Source: an uncultured Flavobacteriales bacterium
GTDB taxonomy: Bacteria; Bacteroidota; Bacteroidia; Flavobacteriales; Crocinitomicaceae
Length of the DNA stretch: 64,000 nt
Assembly: GCA_946480085.1 (NCBI GenBank)
Contig: CAMLHZ010000002.1
Span: 372,001 to 436,000 of the forward strand
Direction of reading: 5' to 3'
Under the pieces are notes generated by a model, which saw only the letters and a program-made list of their open reading frames with translations, did not search any database and had not been told where the DNA came from. The position numbers and the translations under genes were made by a program. Shown here one piece after another: positions 49,726 to 60,043 of the stretch. Every line of letters begins with the position of its first letter. Position 1 is the first letter of the stretch.

Positions 49726-51663
49726 TTATTCAGTAATCACTAATTTTTCTGTTGATCGCAAATTGTTGTCTTCAACTACATTAACCAAATACGTTCCCGG
49801 AGAATAGTTTCCAACTTGAAGTTCAACCATTTCTGAGCCCGCTTTTAATTTCGTGCTGAACACAATACGACCTGATAAGTCAGTAACATTTAACTCTCCT
49901 GTTGTAGAGGTATGAACTGAAATACTAACTAGATCTGTTGCAGGGTTTGGCGACAAGGTCAATTGAATTTGTTTGTTCTCCTGAATGGCAGCCACAGCAG
50001 CACTCATATCCGGTGCTTTGTGATCTTCTACAAACACCCACTCACCACTTTTTTGGTAAATCAATGTGTATGAAACCTGAGCCCACGTGCAATTGGTAGA
50101 CCATACACCACGTGTAATACGGTAGCTGGTATTGTACTTGAACATTCCGTTTGCAGGTGAACATGAGTTAGAAGTTGTTTGTGTCAATCCGTTGAAACCA
50201 GAGAATGTAGTAGGAGCACCGTTTCCTGTCCACCAACAAGGGGCAACAGTTGAAACATTACTATTTGTTGAGTAAACCGGGGTTCCGGAACTGTTCAGTT
50301 CTTCGATCAACCACATATAACCAAAACCTGAAGGATGTCCGGATGTAACCAACGGACTAGCCGTTATCTGCAGGTATGAAGAATTAGAAGGATTTGTTGT
50401 GATAGCGAAAGCCGGATCGTTGTTTTCAACTGTAACGGTCCATTGCGCTGATGCAGAACATCCGGTGATATTGTCGGTAACGGTAACAAGATAAGTTGTC
50501 GTAACCGATGGACTTGCCACAACTCCTGCCATAGGTCCGTTGTAAATACTAGGTCCAGCAGGTGTAATTGGTGTCCAGTTTAGTGTGTAGTTAACAGGAT
50601 TCCCTGAATTCAATGTTGCATTCAATGTTGCTTGTTCACCAGTACAAATTCTGCTTGTGCTTCCTTTTAATTTAAAGCTTGGAGGACAATTTACGTAAAT
50701 GATCTTTGTTGTTTCTGTCCAGTTGGTGTAAGCGTTTTGAACCGCTAATTTGATTCTGTAGTATTTTCCGCATGTCATAGTTGGACCACCACTTGAAGCT
50801 GAAGGAATATTCAATACTCCCGGAGTTCCTGTTGCCCAAGGACTCCACCATTCTGTTGCTCCTGAAGCTGGTGTTCCGAATTGATCCGATTCAACTACGG
50901 TCCAAACGTTATTTGTAATTGAACAACCGTTGGTTACAGCTCCAGTAAAACTCATTGTCGCACCTTGACAAAAAGAATTTGCTCCTGTAATTGCCAATGT
51001 TGGCGTACAAATGATCTCTAATTTGAAATCGTCTAATTGAATAGATCCATTGATGTAAGAATTAGAAACAGATGATGTCATCCATTGTCTTAACCACAAT
51101 TGTGAAAAGTTTGCCGTAGCAGTGAAAGTTTGGGTATTAACTGTCCAGCCTTGACCATTAAACGACATGTTTGGTAATTGTTGACTTCCTGAAGGAATTG
51201 CTGGTGTAGCTTCCTGAGGCGCACCCAAACCACCAGATTGATTAACCATTCCATTTGTCAAAATCCATTTTGCAGTATATGTTTGTGTTGCAGGATTTGC
51301 GCCAGATCCACCTTTCACTGCGTAAGAAATTTTGTACGTTGTACCCGCTTGAAACGAATAGTTCAATGCAATGCCTTCTGAACGTTCTGCAGGTGTATAC
51401 AATGCAGGATTCCAGTTAGCATAGGCGTTCACAAATCTGCTTCCCTGGTAAGCTGTTCCAAGTCCTGAAGGAGAATTGTTGTCGGGAGTTCCTGAAGTGG
51501 AGATCCAGTTTGGAATACATCCCAGGTAAAAAGAGTTGTAATAGTTACTACAAGATTGCTCAAAGCTTTCGCTGACAACCACCTGACTCCAGCTCGCATT
51601 TCCGAGCGGAAGTAATAAAGCCAATGTAAACAAGGCTTTTTTCAACGTTGTAAATACTTTCAT
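49726..51663 (-). CDS. Large secreted protein with T9SS type A C-terminal signal
   Basis: From the ATG at 51663 the product is 645 residues with a signal peptide (KALFTLALLLPLGNASWSQ). The first 220 residues form a jelly-roll-like module with aromatic and Asn-rich strands (SYFPLGNA-like positions are absent; SFEQSCSNYY and WLRQWMT are typical). Ig-like segments follow, and the C-terminus (LSPNPATDLVSISV, VTDLSGRIVFS, GTYLVNV) is the type A sorting domain, which is removed on secretion. It is a surface or secreted protein, role unknown. The frame before the chosen start, MTKQFTI, is excluded because the signal begins at MKVFTT. Confidence 0.9.
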   Translation of the reverse strand: MKVFTTLKKALFTLALLLPLGNASWSQVVVSESFEQSCSNYYNSFYLGCIPNWISTSGTPDNNSPSGLGTAYQGSRFVNAYANWNPALYTPAERSEGIALNYSFQAGTTYKISYAVKGGSGANPATQTYTAKWILTNGMVNQSGGLGAPQEATPAIPSGSQQLPNMSFNGQGWTVNTQTFTATANFSQLWLRQWMTSSVSNSYINGSIQLDDFKLEIICTPTLAITGANSFCQGATMSFTGAVTNGCSITNNVWTVVESDQFGTPASGATEWWSPWATGTPGVLNIPSASSGGPTMTCGKYYRIKLAVQNAYTNWTETTKIIYVNCPPSFKLKGSTSRICTGEQATLNATLNSGNPVNYTLNWTPITPAGPSIYNGPMAGVVASPSVTTTYLVTVTDNITGCSASAQWTVTVENNDPAFAITTNPSNSSYLQITASPLVTSGHPSGFGYMWLIEELNSSGTPVYSTNSNVSTVAPCWWTGNGAPTTFSGFNGLTQTTSNSCSPANGMFKYNTSYRITRGVWSTNCTWAQVSYTLIYQKSGEWVFVEDHKAPDMSAAVAAIQENKQIQLTLSPNPATDLVSISVHTSTTGELNVTDLSGRIVFSTKLKAGSEMVELQVGNYSPGTYLVNVVEDNNLRSTEKLVITE

Positions 51664-51840
51664 AATTGTGAATTGTTTAGTCATTTGAGCGCAAGTTTAC
51701 GCTGACTAATTCACGTGAAAGGTGGTCTTTTTATGTGTGGTGAGAAACAAACCATTTGTGGTCAGATCGGTTTGAGGAACGGTAAGCGGATCTTTTTTCT
51801 TCGAGCAAAGTGATCATCAAAATTGCTAGTGCACGAGTAA

Positions 51841-52566
51841 TTAGTGTTGCATGCAATCCAGAAATTCGTCTTTCTTCCGGCGGGAAACTTCTACCAGTGT
51901 TCCGTCGTTGAGTTCTACCGAAAAACCATCATTTCGAACAAATTTCTTGACACAATCGAGATTGATGATGTGTGATTTGTGGCAGCGAAAGAAACGGTCT
52001 GCTGGCAATAAGCGCTCAAATTCTTTCATGTGTTTCGATACTACATGACGTTCCGAATTCTGGGTATAAAACGTGGTGTAACTGCCATCCGACTCAATTC
52101 TCAGGATATCCGAGAAACTCAGAAAAACGTAACCATCCTTCATTGGTAATGCCAGCTTTTCGCGTGAAGCATCGGTTTTTAATTCAGTGAAATTATCGCT
52201 GCGTGAAGATTCGCTTTCAGCTATTCTCGATACAGCCTCAACCAATTCGTCGATTTCAATCGGTTTAAGTAAATAGTCGAATGCCTGTGCCTTTATTGCC
52301 TGAATTGCGTACTGATCGTAAGCGGTGATCAGAATTACCTTAAATGTGTAGGAATCGAAGCGCTTTAACAATTCAAATCCGTTGCCATTGGGCATTTCAA
52401 TGTCAAGAAAAAGCAGATCAACATCCTGATGCTTACGTAATAATTCTTCGCCTTTATTAATGTTATCCGCTACTGCAATAACATTAATTTGTGGACAAAA
52501 CAGTTTCAATAATTGTCCAAGATTTTCCTGCGCTTTTACTTCGTCGTCGATAATTATTGCTTTCAT
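51841..52566 (-). CDS. LytTR-family response regulator
   Basis: The 241-residue regulator has a receiver domain (IIDDEVKAQENL, phosphorylated Asp55 in LLFLDIEMPNGNG, LITAYDQYAIQ, DYLLKPIEIDEL) and a C-terminal LytTR domain (about 140-240: DGYVFLSFSDILRIESDG, FFRCHKSHIIN, LVEVSRRKKDEFL). LytTR binds imperfect direct repeats rather than palindromes. It overlaps the kinase gene by four bases and so forms a two-component system with it. Targets are unknown; the adjacent T9SS cargo gene is one candidate. Confidence 0.94.
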   Translation of the reverse strand: MKAIIIDDEVKAQENLGQLLKLFCPQINVIAVADNINKGEELLRKHQDVDLLFLDIEMPNGNGFELLKRFDSYTFKVILITAYDQYAIQAIKAQAFDYLLKPIEIDELVEAVSRIAESESSRSDNFTELKTDASREKLALPMKDGYVFLSFSDILRIESDGSYTTFYTQNSERHVVSKHMKEFERLLPADRFFRCHKSHIINLDCVKKFVRNDGFSVELNDGTLVEVSRRKKDEFLDCMQH

Positions 52567-55466
52567 GGTATGGGTATAAATAGTTCAACTTTGGTTCCGC
52601 TTGGTGATCCGTTTTCATCGTACAGATCAGTAATTGTTTCTGAAACCGTATATTGGTAGAGGCTGTTGATTACCTGTAGTCGTTCATGTGTCAATCGGCT
52701 TCCGAAAGAAGTATGTCCTTCATTTTTATTCAATGCCGCGGCCGCTCGTCCAATTCCATTGTCGGTTATGGAGCATTTCAGGTGTTTGTCTATACGACTA
52801 AGATGAATGATAATATTTCCCTTTTTATCAGAAGGAAGAATGCCGTGCTTGATACTGTTCTCAATGAAAGGCTGAATGAGCATGGAAGGTATCTCAATCT
52901 TTCCGATGTCAATGTTTGGATCAACTTTTATAGAATAATCAAATCGTTTTTCAAAGCGCATCGTTTCCAGTTCAAGATAGAGTTCCAGACTTTTCAATTC
53001 CTCACCAACAGGAATGTATTCTTTTTCAGAATTGCTTAGTATTAACCTGATTAGTCGTGAAAACGTAGTTAGATAGCGGTAAGCTGATTCTACATCAGCA
53101 TGAAGAATGTAATGCTGAATAGAGTTAATCACATTAAACGTAAAGTGTGGATTCATTTGAGCACGAAGTGCTTTTAGCTTCAGACTTGTCAACTGTTTGT
53201 TCAACTCGTTTTCGCGGATCTGTTTTTTACGTTGCAAACTAAACCAGTAACGAACAATAAATGTGGAAACTGCGATTCCGAATAAAAGAACAAGCGCTAT
53301 GAACCACCATGTTGTCCAAAATGGAGCTGTGATGTAAAATTGGTAACGAATAGAAGGACCCCAGCATCCCTGGTCGTTTTGGGCAGAAAGAATAAGCGTG
53401 TAATCGTTTGGCGGTAAAGTGGTAAACTGTAACTCACGGTTATCTGTATACAACCATGTTTCACTCAAGCCTCTCATTTTATAGCGGTACCGGGTTTTGC
53501 CGCTGTTCCGAAATGTTATTCCTGTGAAACGAACTTCGAGATTATTTCTGGAATGGTCTAGATGGTAAGCTTTTTTCAGTGGAACTGTTTGCTGATTGAT
53601 TTTTAATTCAGAGAGTTCGACTTGAATCGGTGATGAGCGTTGATTCGAGTAGTTAAAGTTGAAAAAGGAAACTCCTTCCGGCGACGCCACATAAATTTGG
53701 TTTCCAACAACAGTAACATCCCTTAATTCATTAGAAGCTAAGCCATCACTAACCGTTAAGCGTCGCAAAGCATAAGTTTTCGGGTTGTTGTTCTTTATTG
53801 AAATAACACTCAATCCTTTGTCTGTAGCGGCTAGCAGGGTAGAACCCTTGATAAAAAGTTTGTAAACGTTGTCTCCTGTTAAACCGTCTTTTTCACTGAT
53901 CTGAATAACTTTCCCATTTTTGTAGAAAATAATTCCCAGTCCTTTTGTTGCTGCTACCAACCAATTGTTCGGTAAAAACGCAAGATCCATTATCCTGTTC
54001 TGTAACAAAGGTGACGCCTTTCCTAAATAGGTGGATTTATCTGTGTTCGGGTCGATTTTCCACAAGCCATCAATTGCGCCAATGTACAATTCGTCAGCGA
54101 AAGGTGATTTTTCAATGGCATTGATCCACACATGTTTGTCGTTCGGGAATAATTCTGAAATCTCATTTGTACGGGTATTGTATTTCGTTATACAGTTCAT
54201 CCGTGTAAGCCATACAACCCCTTTCGGATCGTAATAAAGGTCGTTGAATGTTGTACAGTAGTCATTTTTTACGCGGTTATCACCAAATCGAAAAGTATTG
54301 AGATGACCATACACCCAAAGTTCGTTCAACTGAGGAATGAAACGAATATTTGCCAATTCGTTGGTTGATCCAGGTAAAAAATTACCATTGAAAATCGAGA
54401 TGTTCTTTCCGGTTAACGTATGGATGTATCCGTTTTTGGATGCAACAAATAATTGCTTGCCGTTAGTAGCGATTTGCGTAATGTTGTTTCCCATTAAACC
54501 GCAGCCTGAATCGTAATTGAGGATCTTTTTGGTAGGCGAGTAGAAGACTCCGTTTCCATAAGTAGTGAACCAAAATCCGCCCTCGTGATCCTGGAAAATA
54601 CTTGTAATCGAATTTCCTTTCAGGAAACGCTCCGGTTTGCTTTTTATTCCATTTGTAAATCGGTAAATACCTTCCTGATAAGTACCGATCCAGATTTCCT
54701 GATCTTTGTCTTCGTAAAGACAAGTAACTGGTCCCTGAAAGTGAAGCGTTTCAAACTTTCCGCCTTTTTTTAGTACAATCACATCGTTGCCAACAGAAAG
54801 TAACTTGTTGCCGTTATGAAGCGAGATAATGTTTCTTGGAGCAATGGATTCCATTTGTTTTTTTGGAACGAACCAGTTGAGCGTTTGCTTTTTTGTAAAT
54901 AGACGGATACGTTCTCCGAAAAAGAAAATGTTAGAGGAAAAAGCAAGGTGCTTCTCTTTTTGATAGATTTTCAAACTTCCTTTTTTCAATGGATGATGAA
55001 TGATCTTCCCCTTGCTGTTAATGCTGTAAACGCCATCGTCCTGAACTCCCAAATGAACTGTTCCCGATTTGTCTACATAAAATGTTGTTTTGTTTGAGCT
55101 CTTTAAACGTTTTTGAAGTTTTCCGTTATACTTGAAAGGATGAATCTTTCCATTGAAATAGTATCCGATTTTACATGACATCGTAACGAACCACATTCGT
55201 CCTTTCTCATCTTCGCACAATTCAAAAACGGTGTTGTCGGGTAAACCGTCTTTAACGGAGTAATTCTCAAACTCATAACCGTTGAACCTGGAGATCCCGT
55301 TACCTGTAGCAAACCATACAAAACCATTTCGGGCCTGCTTTACCTGATAAACTTCCGAGCTGGGAATTCCATCGCTAACCGTATAATTTCTGAAAAACGG
55401 GTGCGGATCCTGACTGAATGCTATGTTTGTAAATCCTATTAGTATTCCAAGTAAATAGTGTTTCAA
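52563..55466 (-). CDS. Propeller-type sensor histidine kinase (LytS/His_kinase family)
   Basis: The 967-residue sensor has a signal peptide (YLLGILIGFTNIAFSQ), two-component regulator propeller repeats (about 25-620, e.g. FVWFATGNGISRF, MWFVT, IYVASPEGVSFF), a Y_Y_Y domain (about 640-715), one membrane helix (about 718-741), a His_kinase domain with the phospho-accepting His774 in AQMNPHFTFNVIN, and an ATPase domain (ENSIKHGI, DNGIG). The start codon is TTG at 55466; the next two upstream codons lead to a stop, so no ATG is possible. It would sense an extracellular or periplasmic signal, often a carbohydrate, and pair with the overlapping LytTR gene. Confidence 0.92.
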   Translation of the reverse strand: MKHYLLGILIGFTNIAFSQDPHPFFRNYTVSDGIPSSEVYQVKQARNGFVWFATGNGISRFNGYEFENYSVKDGLPDNTVFELCEDEKGRMWFVTMSCKIGYYFNGKIHPFKYNGKLQKRLKSSNKTTFYVDKSGTVHLGVQDDGVYSINSKGKIIHHPLKKGSLKIYQKEKHLAFSSNIFFFGERIRLFTKKQTLNWFVPKKQMESIAPRNIISLHNGNKLLSVGNDVIVLKKGGKFETLHFQGPVTCLYEDKDQEIWIGTYQEGIYRFTNGIKSKPERFLKGNSITSIFQDHEGGFWFTTYGNGVFYSPTKKILNYDSGCGLMGNNITQIATNGKQLFVASKNGYIHTLTGKNISIFNGNFLPGSTNELANIRFIPQLNELWVYGHLNTFRFGDNRVKNDYCTTFNDLYYDPKGVVWLTRMNCITKYNTRTNEISELFPNDKHVWINAIEKSPFADELYIGAIDGLWKIDPNTDKSTYLGKASPLLQNRIMDLAFLPNNWLVAATKGLGIIFYKNGKVIQISEKDGLTGDNVYKLFIKGSTLLAATDKGLSVISIKNNNPKTYALRRLTVSDGLASNELRDVTVVGNQIYVASPEGVSFFNFNYSNQRSSPIQVELSELKINQQTVPLKKAYHLDHSRNNLEVRFTGITFRNSGKTRYRYKMRGLSETWLYTDNRELQFTTLPPNDYTLILSAQNDQGCWGPSIRYQFYITAPFWTTWWFIALVLLFGIAVSTFIVRYWFSLQRKKQIRENELNKQLTSLKLKALRAQMNPHFTFNVINSIQHYILHADVESAYRYLTTFSRLIRLILSNSEKEYIPVGEELKSLELYLELETMRFEKRFDYSIKVDPNIDIGKIEIPSMLIQPFIENSIKHGILPSDKKGNIIIHLSRIDKHLKCSITDNGIGRAAAALNKNEGHTSFGSRLTHERLQVINSLYQYTVSETITDLYDENGSPSGTKVELFIPIP

Positions 55467-55640
55467 TCTGTGCTAGTTTGTGCTAAATTAACGAGACTTG
55501 TTAAGAAAGTGTTGGTGAAGACAGAATAAATAATCAAGGTTTAACAGTTAAGTTGAAATAATTATTTTATAACATATTGAATTGCAGTTTATTATGTTGT
55601 TTCATTCAATGAGACTCTTTAGCTAAATAGTACAGGAAAT

Positions 55641-55670
55641 AAAAAAGGCTGAATCTTTCGAAACAGCCTT
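55641..55670 (-). terminator. Terminator of the M13 peptidase gene
   Basis: AAGGCTG (55645-55651) and CAGCCTT (55664-55670) form the stem; on the minus strand it ends in TTTTTT. Twenty-nine of 30 bases agree with the terminator at 49673-49703. Confidence 0.88.
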
Positions 55671-55689
55671 CCTCTTTAGTTATCAGTGT

Positions 55690-57747
55690 CTACCAAATCT
55701 TGGCAACCTTTCCTTCCGGATTTCTCATTTTATCACCTTCTTTCACATCGAAAGCAGCGAAGAATTCAGGACAATTCATCAGTGGTCCGTTTACTCTGAA
55801 CATTCCTGGTGAATGCGGATCTGTTGCAATTCTGTTTTTCAATTCTGCTTCTGTATAGTTGATCTTCCACAATTGTGCGTAAGAAATAAAGAAACGTTGA
55901 GCAGGAGTGTAGCCGTTTACTTTTTTACCTGATTTGAATTCTTCAGTCATTGAGTAAGCATAGTAAGCCATTGTCAATCCTCCTAAATCAGCAATGTTTT
56001 CACCCATTGTCAAATTTGGATTCACACAGTGACCATCCAGCGGACAAAATCCACCAAATGTTTCTCCTAGAATTTTTGTACGTTCTTCAAACAAGGTTTT
56101 GTCGGATTCTTTCCACCAGTCAGCGAACGTTCCATCAGCTGAGAATTTAGAACCTTCGTCATCAAATCCGTGAGTAAACTCATGACCGATAACCATTCCA
56201 ATTCTTCCGTAATTCACGGCGTCTTCTGCATTTTCATCGAAGAAAGGAGGTTGCATAATTCCAGCCGGGAAAGCAATCTCGTTTAATAATGGATGGTAAT
56301 ATGCATTCACCATGTGTGCAGGCATTCCCCATTCCTTTTTGTCAACTGGTTTATACAATTCAGAGAAGTTCTTCTTTGTTGCATAAAGTGCAATATTGTC
56401 CAGATTTTCAATGTAAGTTTCTGAAGTAATGCTCAACATTGTCAGGTCTTTCCATTCGCTTGGACAAACCAGTTTTCTTCCAATGGAATTCAATTTGTTC
56501 AAAGCTTCTTTTTTCGTGTCAGCCGACATCCAGTCCAATGTTTCCAAACGATTTCTGTACGCGGTCAACAGGTTGTCAACCATTGTATTTACCTTTACTT
56601 TTGCACTTTCGGAAAACGTTTTGTTTACGAAAATCTTACCTAAGATCTCTCCAAGAACAGAACCAGTTAAGTTGTCGATTGCTCTTTCTTCGATTGGTTT
56701 CATTTCCTTTTTTCCTGAAAGTGTCCCCTGGTAAAAACTGAAATTCAACTTCACCCAATCTTCACTTAACGCATCTGCGTAAGTATTCAAGGTGCACCAA
56801 CGAAGGTAAAGGATCCAAGTATCCATAGAAGTCTTTTTGAACATGGTGTTTAACGTCTTCAAATACTCAGGCTGACCAACAACGATCGTATCAAATGACT
56901 GACTTCCAACACTTGAAAAATACAACTCCATATCAGCCTGATCTAATGATTTAAGAAAATCTTTGTAGGCTGTTTTATTGTATGTTTTCTCAGGACTTCT
57001 AAGCTCTTCAGGAGCCATCATTCCGCTGGCCAAATCGTTTTCAAAAGCGAATATTTTTTTAGCAGCTTCAGCAGCGTAAGCCTCGTTATTACCAGAAAGC
57101 ACAAGAACATCTTTGATATATGTAACATACTTTTCTCTGATTTCTTTCTTGTTTTCTTTGAAATAGAAATCCTTGTTTGGTAATCCTAAACCGCCTTGAC
57201 CAAAATAAGAGATGTTCCCATCAACGTTTTTCAAATCTTGTCCAACACCAAAACCAAACAGGGTATTAACACCATATTTATGAAGTTCAGCAATTGTTTT
57301 GATCAAATCGTCTTTTGATTTGATCGCATCAATTTTCATCAATTTACTTTCAATAGGCTTTGTTCCAAGCTCATTACGCTTCGCCATATTGGTGTAAGAG
57401 GAGTAGTAATCTCCTACCAATTGATTATCTGAGCCTTTTTTACCATTGTCTTTTTGAGCATCAGCCAAAAGTTCTTTGATAACAGCCTTATTACGCTTAT
57501 CCAGTTCATTGAAACTTCCCCAACGCGACTCTGAATTTGGAACGGGATTTTCTTTACACCATGTTCCGTTTGCGAATTGAAAAAAGTCATCTTGCGGACG
57601 AACAGTTTTGTCCATGTAGCTCAAATCAATTGAACTTGTGCTTTTAGTAGCTGATTCAGTTACTGTTGTATTTGTTTCTGTTTGATTTGTGTTGTGACAA
57701 GACGTCAAAACCGCACCAACAAGACCAATGCTTAAGAGATGTTTCAT
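55690..57747 (-). CDS. pepO: M13 (neprilysin/PepO) family metallopeptidase, lipoprotein
   Basis: The 685-residue protein has a lipobox signal (VGAVLTSCHNT) and a full-length M13 peptidase: DKTVRPQDDFFQFANGTW at the start, NAYYHPLLNEIAFPAG, the zinc motif HEFTH in GHEFTHGFDDEGS, the third ligand ENIADLGGL, and a C-terminal FAAFDVKEGDKM. It degrades oligopeptides, here at the periplasmic face of a membrane. It overlaps the ElaA-like gene by four bases. A terminator follows. Confidence 0.93.
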   Translation of the reverse strand: MKHLLSIGLVGAVLTSCHNTNQTETNTTVTESATKSTSSIDLSYMDKTVRPQDDFFQFANGTWCKENPVPNSESRWGSFNELDKRNKAVIKELLADAQKDNGKKGSDNQLVGDYYSSYTNMAKRNELGTKPIESKLMKIDAIKSKDDLIKTIAELHKYGVNTLFGFGVGQDLKNVDGNISYFGQGGLGLPNKDFYFKENKKEIREKYVTYIKDVLVLSGNNEAYAAEAAKKIFAFENDLASGMMAPEELRSPEKTYNKTAYKDFLKSLDQADMELYFSSVGSQSFDTIVVGQPEYLKTLNTMFKKTSMDTWILYLRWCTLNTYADALSEDWVKLNFSFYQGTLSGKKEMKPIEERAIDNLTGSVLGEILGKIFVNKTFSESAKVKVNTMVDNLLTAYRNRLETLDWMSADTKKEALNKLNSIGRKLVCPSEWKDLTMLSITSETYIENLDNIALYATKKNFSELYKPVDKKEWGMPAHMVNAYYHPLLNEIAFPAGIMQPPFFDENAEDAVNYGRIGMVIGHEFTHGFDDEGSKFSADGTFADWWKESDKTLFEERTKILGETFGGFCPLDGHCVNPNLTMGENIADLGGLTMAYYAYSMTEEFKSGKKVNGYTPAQRFFISYAQLWKINYTEAELKNRIATDPHSPGMFRVNGPLMNCPEFFAAFDVKEGDKMRNPEGKVAKIW

Positions 57748-58202
57748 TTATTTGGATTTAATAGCATTTCAACATGAGGAATTTCGTCTTCGAAGTATTC
57801 TTTACCCGTTGAAACGAAGCCTGTTTTATTGTAAAAAGATTCAAGATGTTTTTGCGCGGATATACGAATAGGAACAATTCCAAATTCTTCATGAGCATAT
57901 TTTACACAACGTTCCATTATTTCGATTCCAACTCCGGTTCCTCGAAATTCAGGATTGAGCACCACACGACCAATTGCCACTTCTTCATAAGAAAGTCCGG
58001 GAGGAATAATACGGGCAGTAGCAATAACATCTCCTTTTCCGTCACGCAAAATCAAGTGATAACACTTTTTGTCCTTTCCATCAAGATCCAAATACGAACA
58101 GTTCTGTTCAACAACAAAAGCCTTCAACCGAAGAGCAATGATGTCATGGAATTCATTTGTAGTAAGTTCTTTGTAAGGTTTAAATTGCCAGTCTAAATGC
58201 AT
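57744..58202 (-). CDS. GNAT acetyltransferase, ElaA-like
   Basis: The 152-residue protein opens with FKPYKELTTNEFHDIIALRL and contains AFVVEQNCSYLDLDGKD, the ElaA-type hallmark, then the acetyl-CoA loop VLNPEFRGTGVGIEIM and a C-terminal FYNKTGFVSTGKEYFE. It acetylates an amine on an unknown substrate. The following M13 peptidase gene overlaps it by four bases, so both share a transcript although a functional link is not obvious. Confidence 0.88.
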   Translation of the reverse strand: MHLDWQFKPYKELTTNEFHDIIALRLKAFVVEQNCSYLDLDGKDKKCYHLILRDGKGDVIATARIIPPGLSYEEVAIGRVVLNPEFRGTGVGIEIMERCVKYAHEEFGIVPIRISAQKHLESFYNKTGFVSTGKEYFEDEIPHVEMLLNPNK

Positions 58203-58299
58203 CTTATTTAATTACTAATTATTAATTACAAGTTACTGATTGCAATGTCGAAATAAATGTTTGATCATTTGTAATTCGTCATTCGCAATTCGTCATTAA

Positions 58300-59943
58300 T
58301 CAGGTTTGAATAACACCTACGTTATACGGTTTTTCTGCTTTTTTATGGTTTGCCATTGAAATTCCTTGTGACAAAACTTCGCGGGTTTTTGCAGGATCGA
58401 TAATTGCATCTAACCAAATTCGCGAAGCTGCATAGTAAGGCGAAATTTGAGCGTCGTAGCGAGCCTTGATGGTGTCGAATAATTCCTTTTCTCTCTCAGG
58501 AGTAATTTCTTCACCTTTTGCCTGTAATGAAGCTACTTCAATTTGCAACAATACTTTTGCAGCAGCAGCACCGCTCATTACCGCTACTTCTGCTGTTGGC
58601 CAACCCACAATTAACCTTGGGTCATATGCCTTTCCACACATTGCGTAGTTTCCTGCACCGTATGAATTTCCGATTACAACTGAGAATTTTGGAACAACAC
58701 TGTTTGCCATGGCATTCACCATTTTTGCTCCATCCTTAATAATTCCGGCATGTTCAGATTTCGATCCAACCATAAATCCGGAAACGTCATGCAAGAAAAC
58801 AAGTGGAATATTCTTCTGGTTACAGTTCATTACAAAACGAGCCGATTTGTCAGCTGAGTCGTTGTAAATGACACCACCAAATTGCATTTCACCTTTTGCG
58901 TTTTTAGATAACTCACGCTGGTTAGCTACAATTCCAACACTCCAGCCATCAATTCGGGCATAAGCTGTAACAATGGTTTTTCCGTAATCTTCTTTGTATT
59001 GTATCAAACTTCCTTCATCTACAATACAGTCCAGAATATCAAGAACATTATATGGTTTATGGCGCTCTCCGGGAAGAATCCCGTAAACGTCTTTCAAATC
59101 TCGTTTTGGTGCTAAAGCTTCAATTCTATCGAAACCAGCACTTTCCGGAGCACCAATTTGTCCCATCATTTTACGGATGGTCTTTAAGCATTCCTGATCG
59201 TTTTCAACCTTGTAATCACAAACACCTGAAATTTCAGTATGCGTTGTTGCTCCGCCCAATGTTTCATTGTCAATTGATTCTCCAATTGCGGCTTTTACAA
59301 GGTAAGAACCAGCAAGGAAGATCGTTCCTGTCTTGTCAACGATTAAGCTTTCGTCAGACATAATTGGAAGATAAGCTCCACCGGCAACACAACTTCCCAT
59401 AACTGCTGCGATTTGAGGAATTCCCATGGAACTCATCACCGCATTATTTCTGAAGATACGTCCAAAATGCTCTTTATCAGGGAAAATTTCATCTTGCATT
59501 GGAAGATAAACACCTGCTGAATCTACAAGGTAGATAATCGGTAATCTGTTCTCCATTGCAATTTCCTGAGCACGAAGATTTTTCTTTCCAGTAATCGGAA
59601 ACCAGGCTCCAGCTTTTACTGTAGCGTCATTTGCAACAACAATACATTGTTTCTTTGAAACGTAACCAATCATTACTACAACTCCACCAGAAGGACAACC
59701 TCCGTGTTCTTCATACATTCCATATCCGGCAAATGCAGCTACTTCAAATCGAGGGGTGTTCGGATCTAAAAGTAAGTCAATGCGTTCGCGGGCAGAAAGT
59801 TTTCCTTTGGCATGAAGTGCAGCAATTCTTTTCTCGCCGCCGCCTTTCATAACCTGCGCAAGTTCCGCTTCCATTTTGGAAATTTTCAAGCGCATTTCGT
59901 CTTCATTCTTATTGAATTCCAGTTCCTTTGGACTAATACTCAT
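58300..59943 (-). CDS. Acyl-CoA carboxylase, beta (carboxyltransferase) subunit
   Basis: The 547-residue protein has the two crotonase-like carboxyltransferase halves: LHAKGKLSARERIDLLLD, GYGMYEEHGGCPSGG, PDKEHFGRIFRN, SCVAGGAYLPIMSDE, then NQKNIPLVFLHDVSGFMVG, GNSYGAGNYAMCG and MSGAAAAKVLLQ. It would carry a carboxyl group from biotin to an acyl-CoA (propionyl-, methylcrotonyl- or similar); the substrate cannot be told from this gene alone. No biotin-carboxylase subunit lies within the window. It is divergent from pcm. Confidence 0.9.
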   Translation of the reverse strand: MSISPKELEFNKNEDEMRLKISKMEAELAQVMKGGGEKRIAALHAKGKLSARERIDLLLDPNTPRFEVAAFAGYGMYEEHGGCPSGGVVVMIGYVSKKQCIVVANDATVKAGAWFPITGKKNLRAQEIAMENRLPIIYLVDSAGVYLPMQDEIFPDKEHFGRIFRNNAVMSSMGIPQIAAVMGSCVAGGAYLPIMSDESLIVDKTGTIFLAGSYLVKAAIGESIDNETLGGATTHTEISGVCDYKVENDQECLKTIRKMMGQIGAPESAGFDRIEALAPKRDLKDVYGILPGERHKPYNVLDILDCIVDEGSLIQYKEDYGKTIVTAYARIDGWSVGIVANQRELSKNAKGEMQFGGVIYNDSADKSARFVMNCNQKNIPLVFLHDVSGFMVGSKSEHAGIIKDGAKMVNAMANSVVPKFSVVIGNSYGAGNYAMCGKAYDPRLIVGWPTAEVAVMSGAAAAKVLLQIEVASLQAKGEEITPEREKELFDTIKARYDAQISPYYAASRIWLDAIIDPAKTREVLSQGISMANHKKAEKPYNVGVIQT

Positions 59944-60031
59944 GTTTTTTCAATTAATAGTGTCCCAAATATACACAATTCAATGTAGATAGATTATGAA
60001 GTTCCCAAGCCAAATGGGAGTTATAACGAAC

Positions 60032-60039
60032 TATATTTG
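60032..60039 (+). promoter_or_regulatory. Predicted -7 box of pcm
   Basis: TATATTTG matches TAnnTTTG exactly and ends four bases before the ATG at 60044. No convincing -33 TTG lies at the usual distance. Confidence 0.45.
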
Positions 60040-60043
60040 TTGA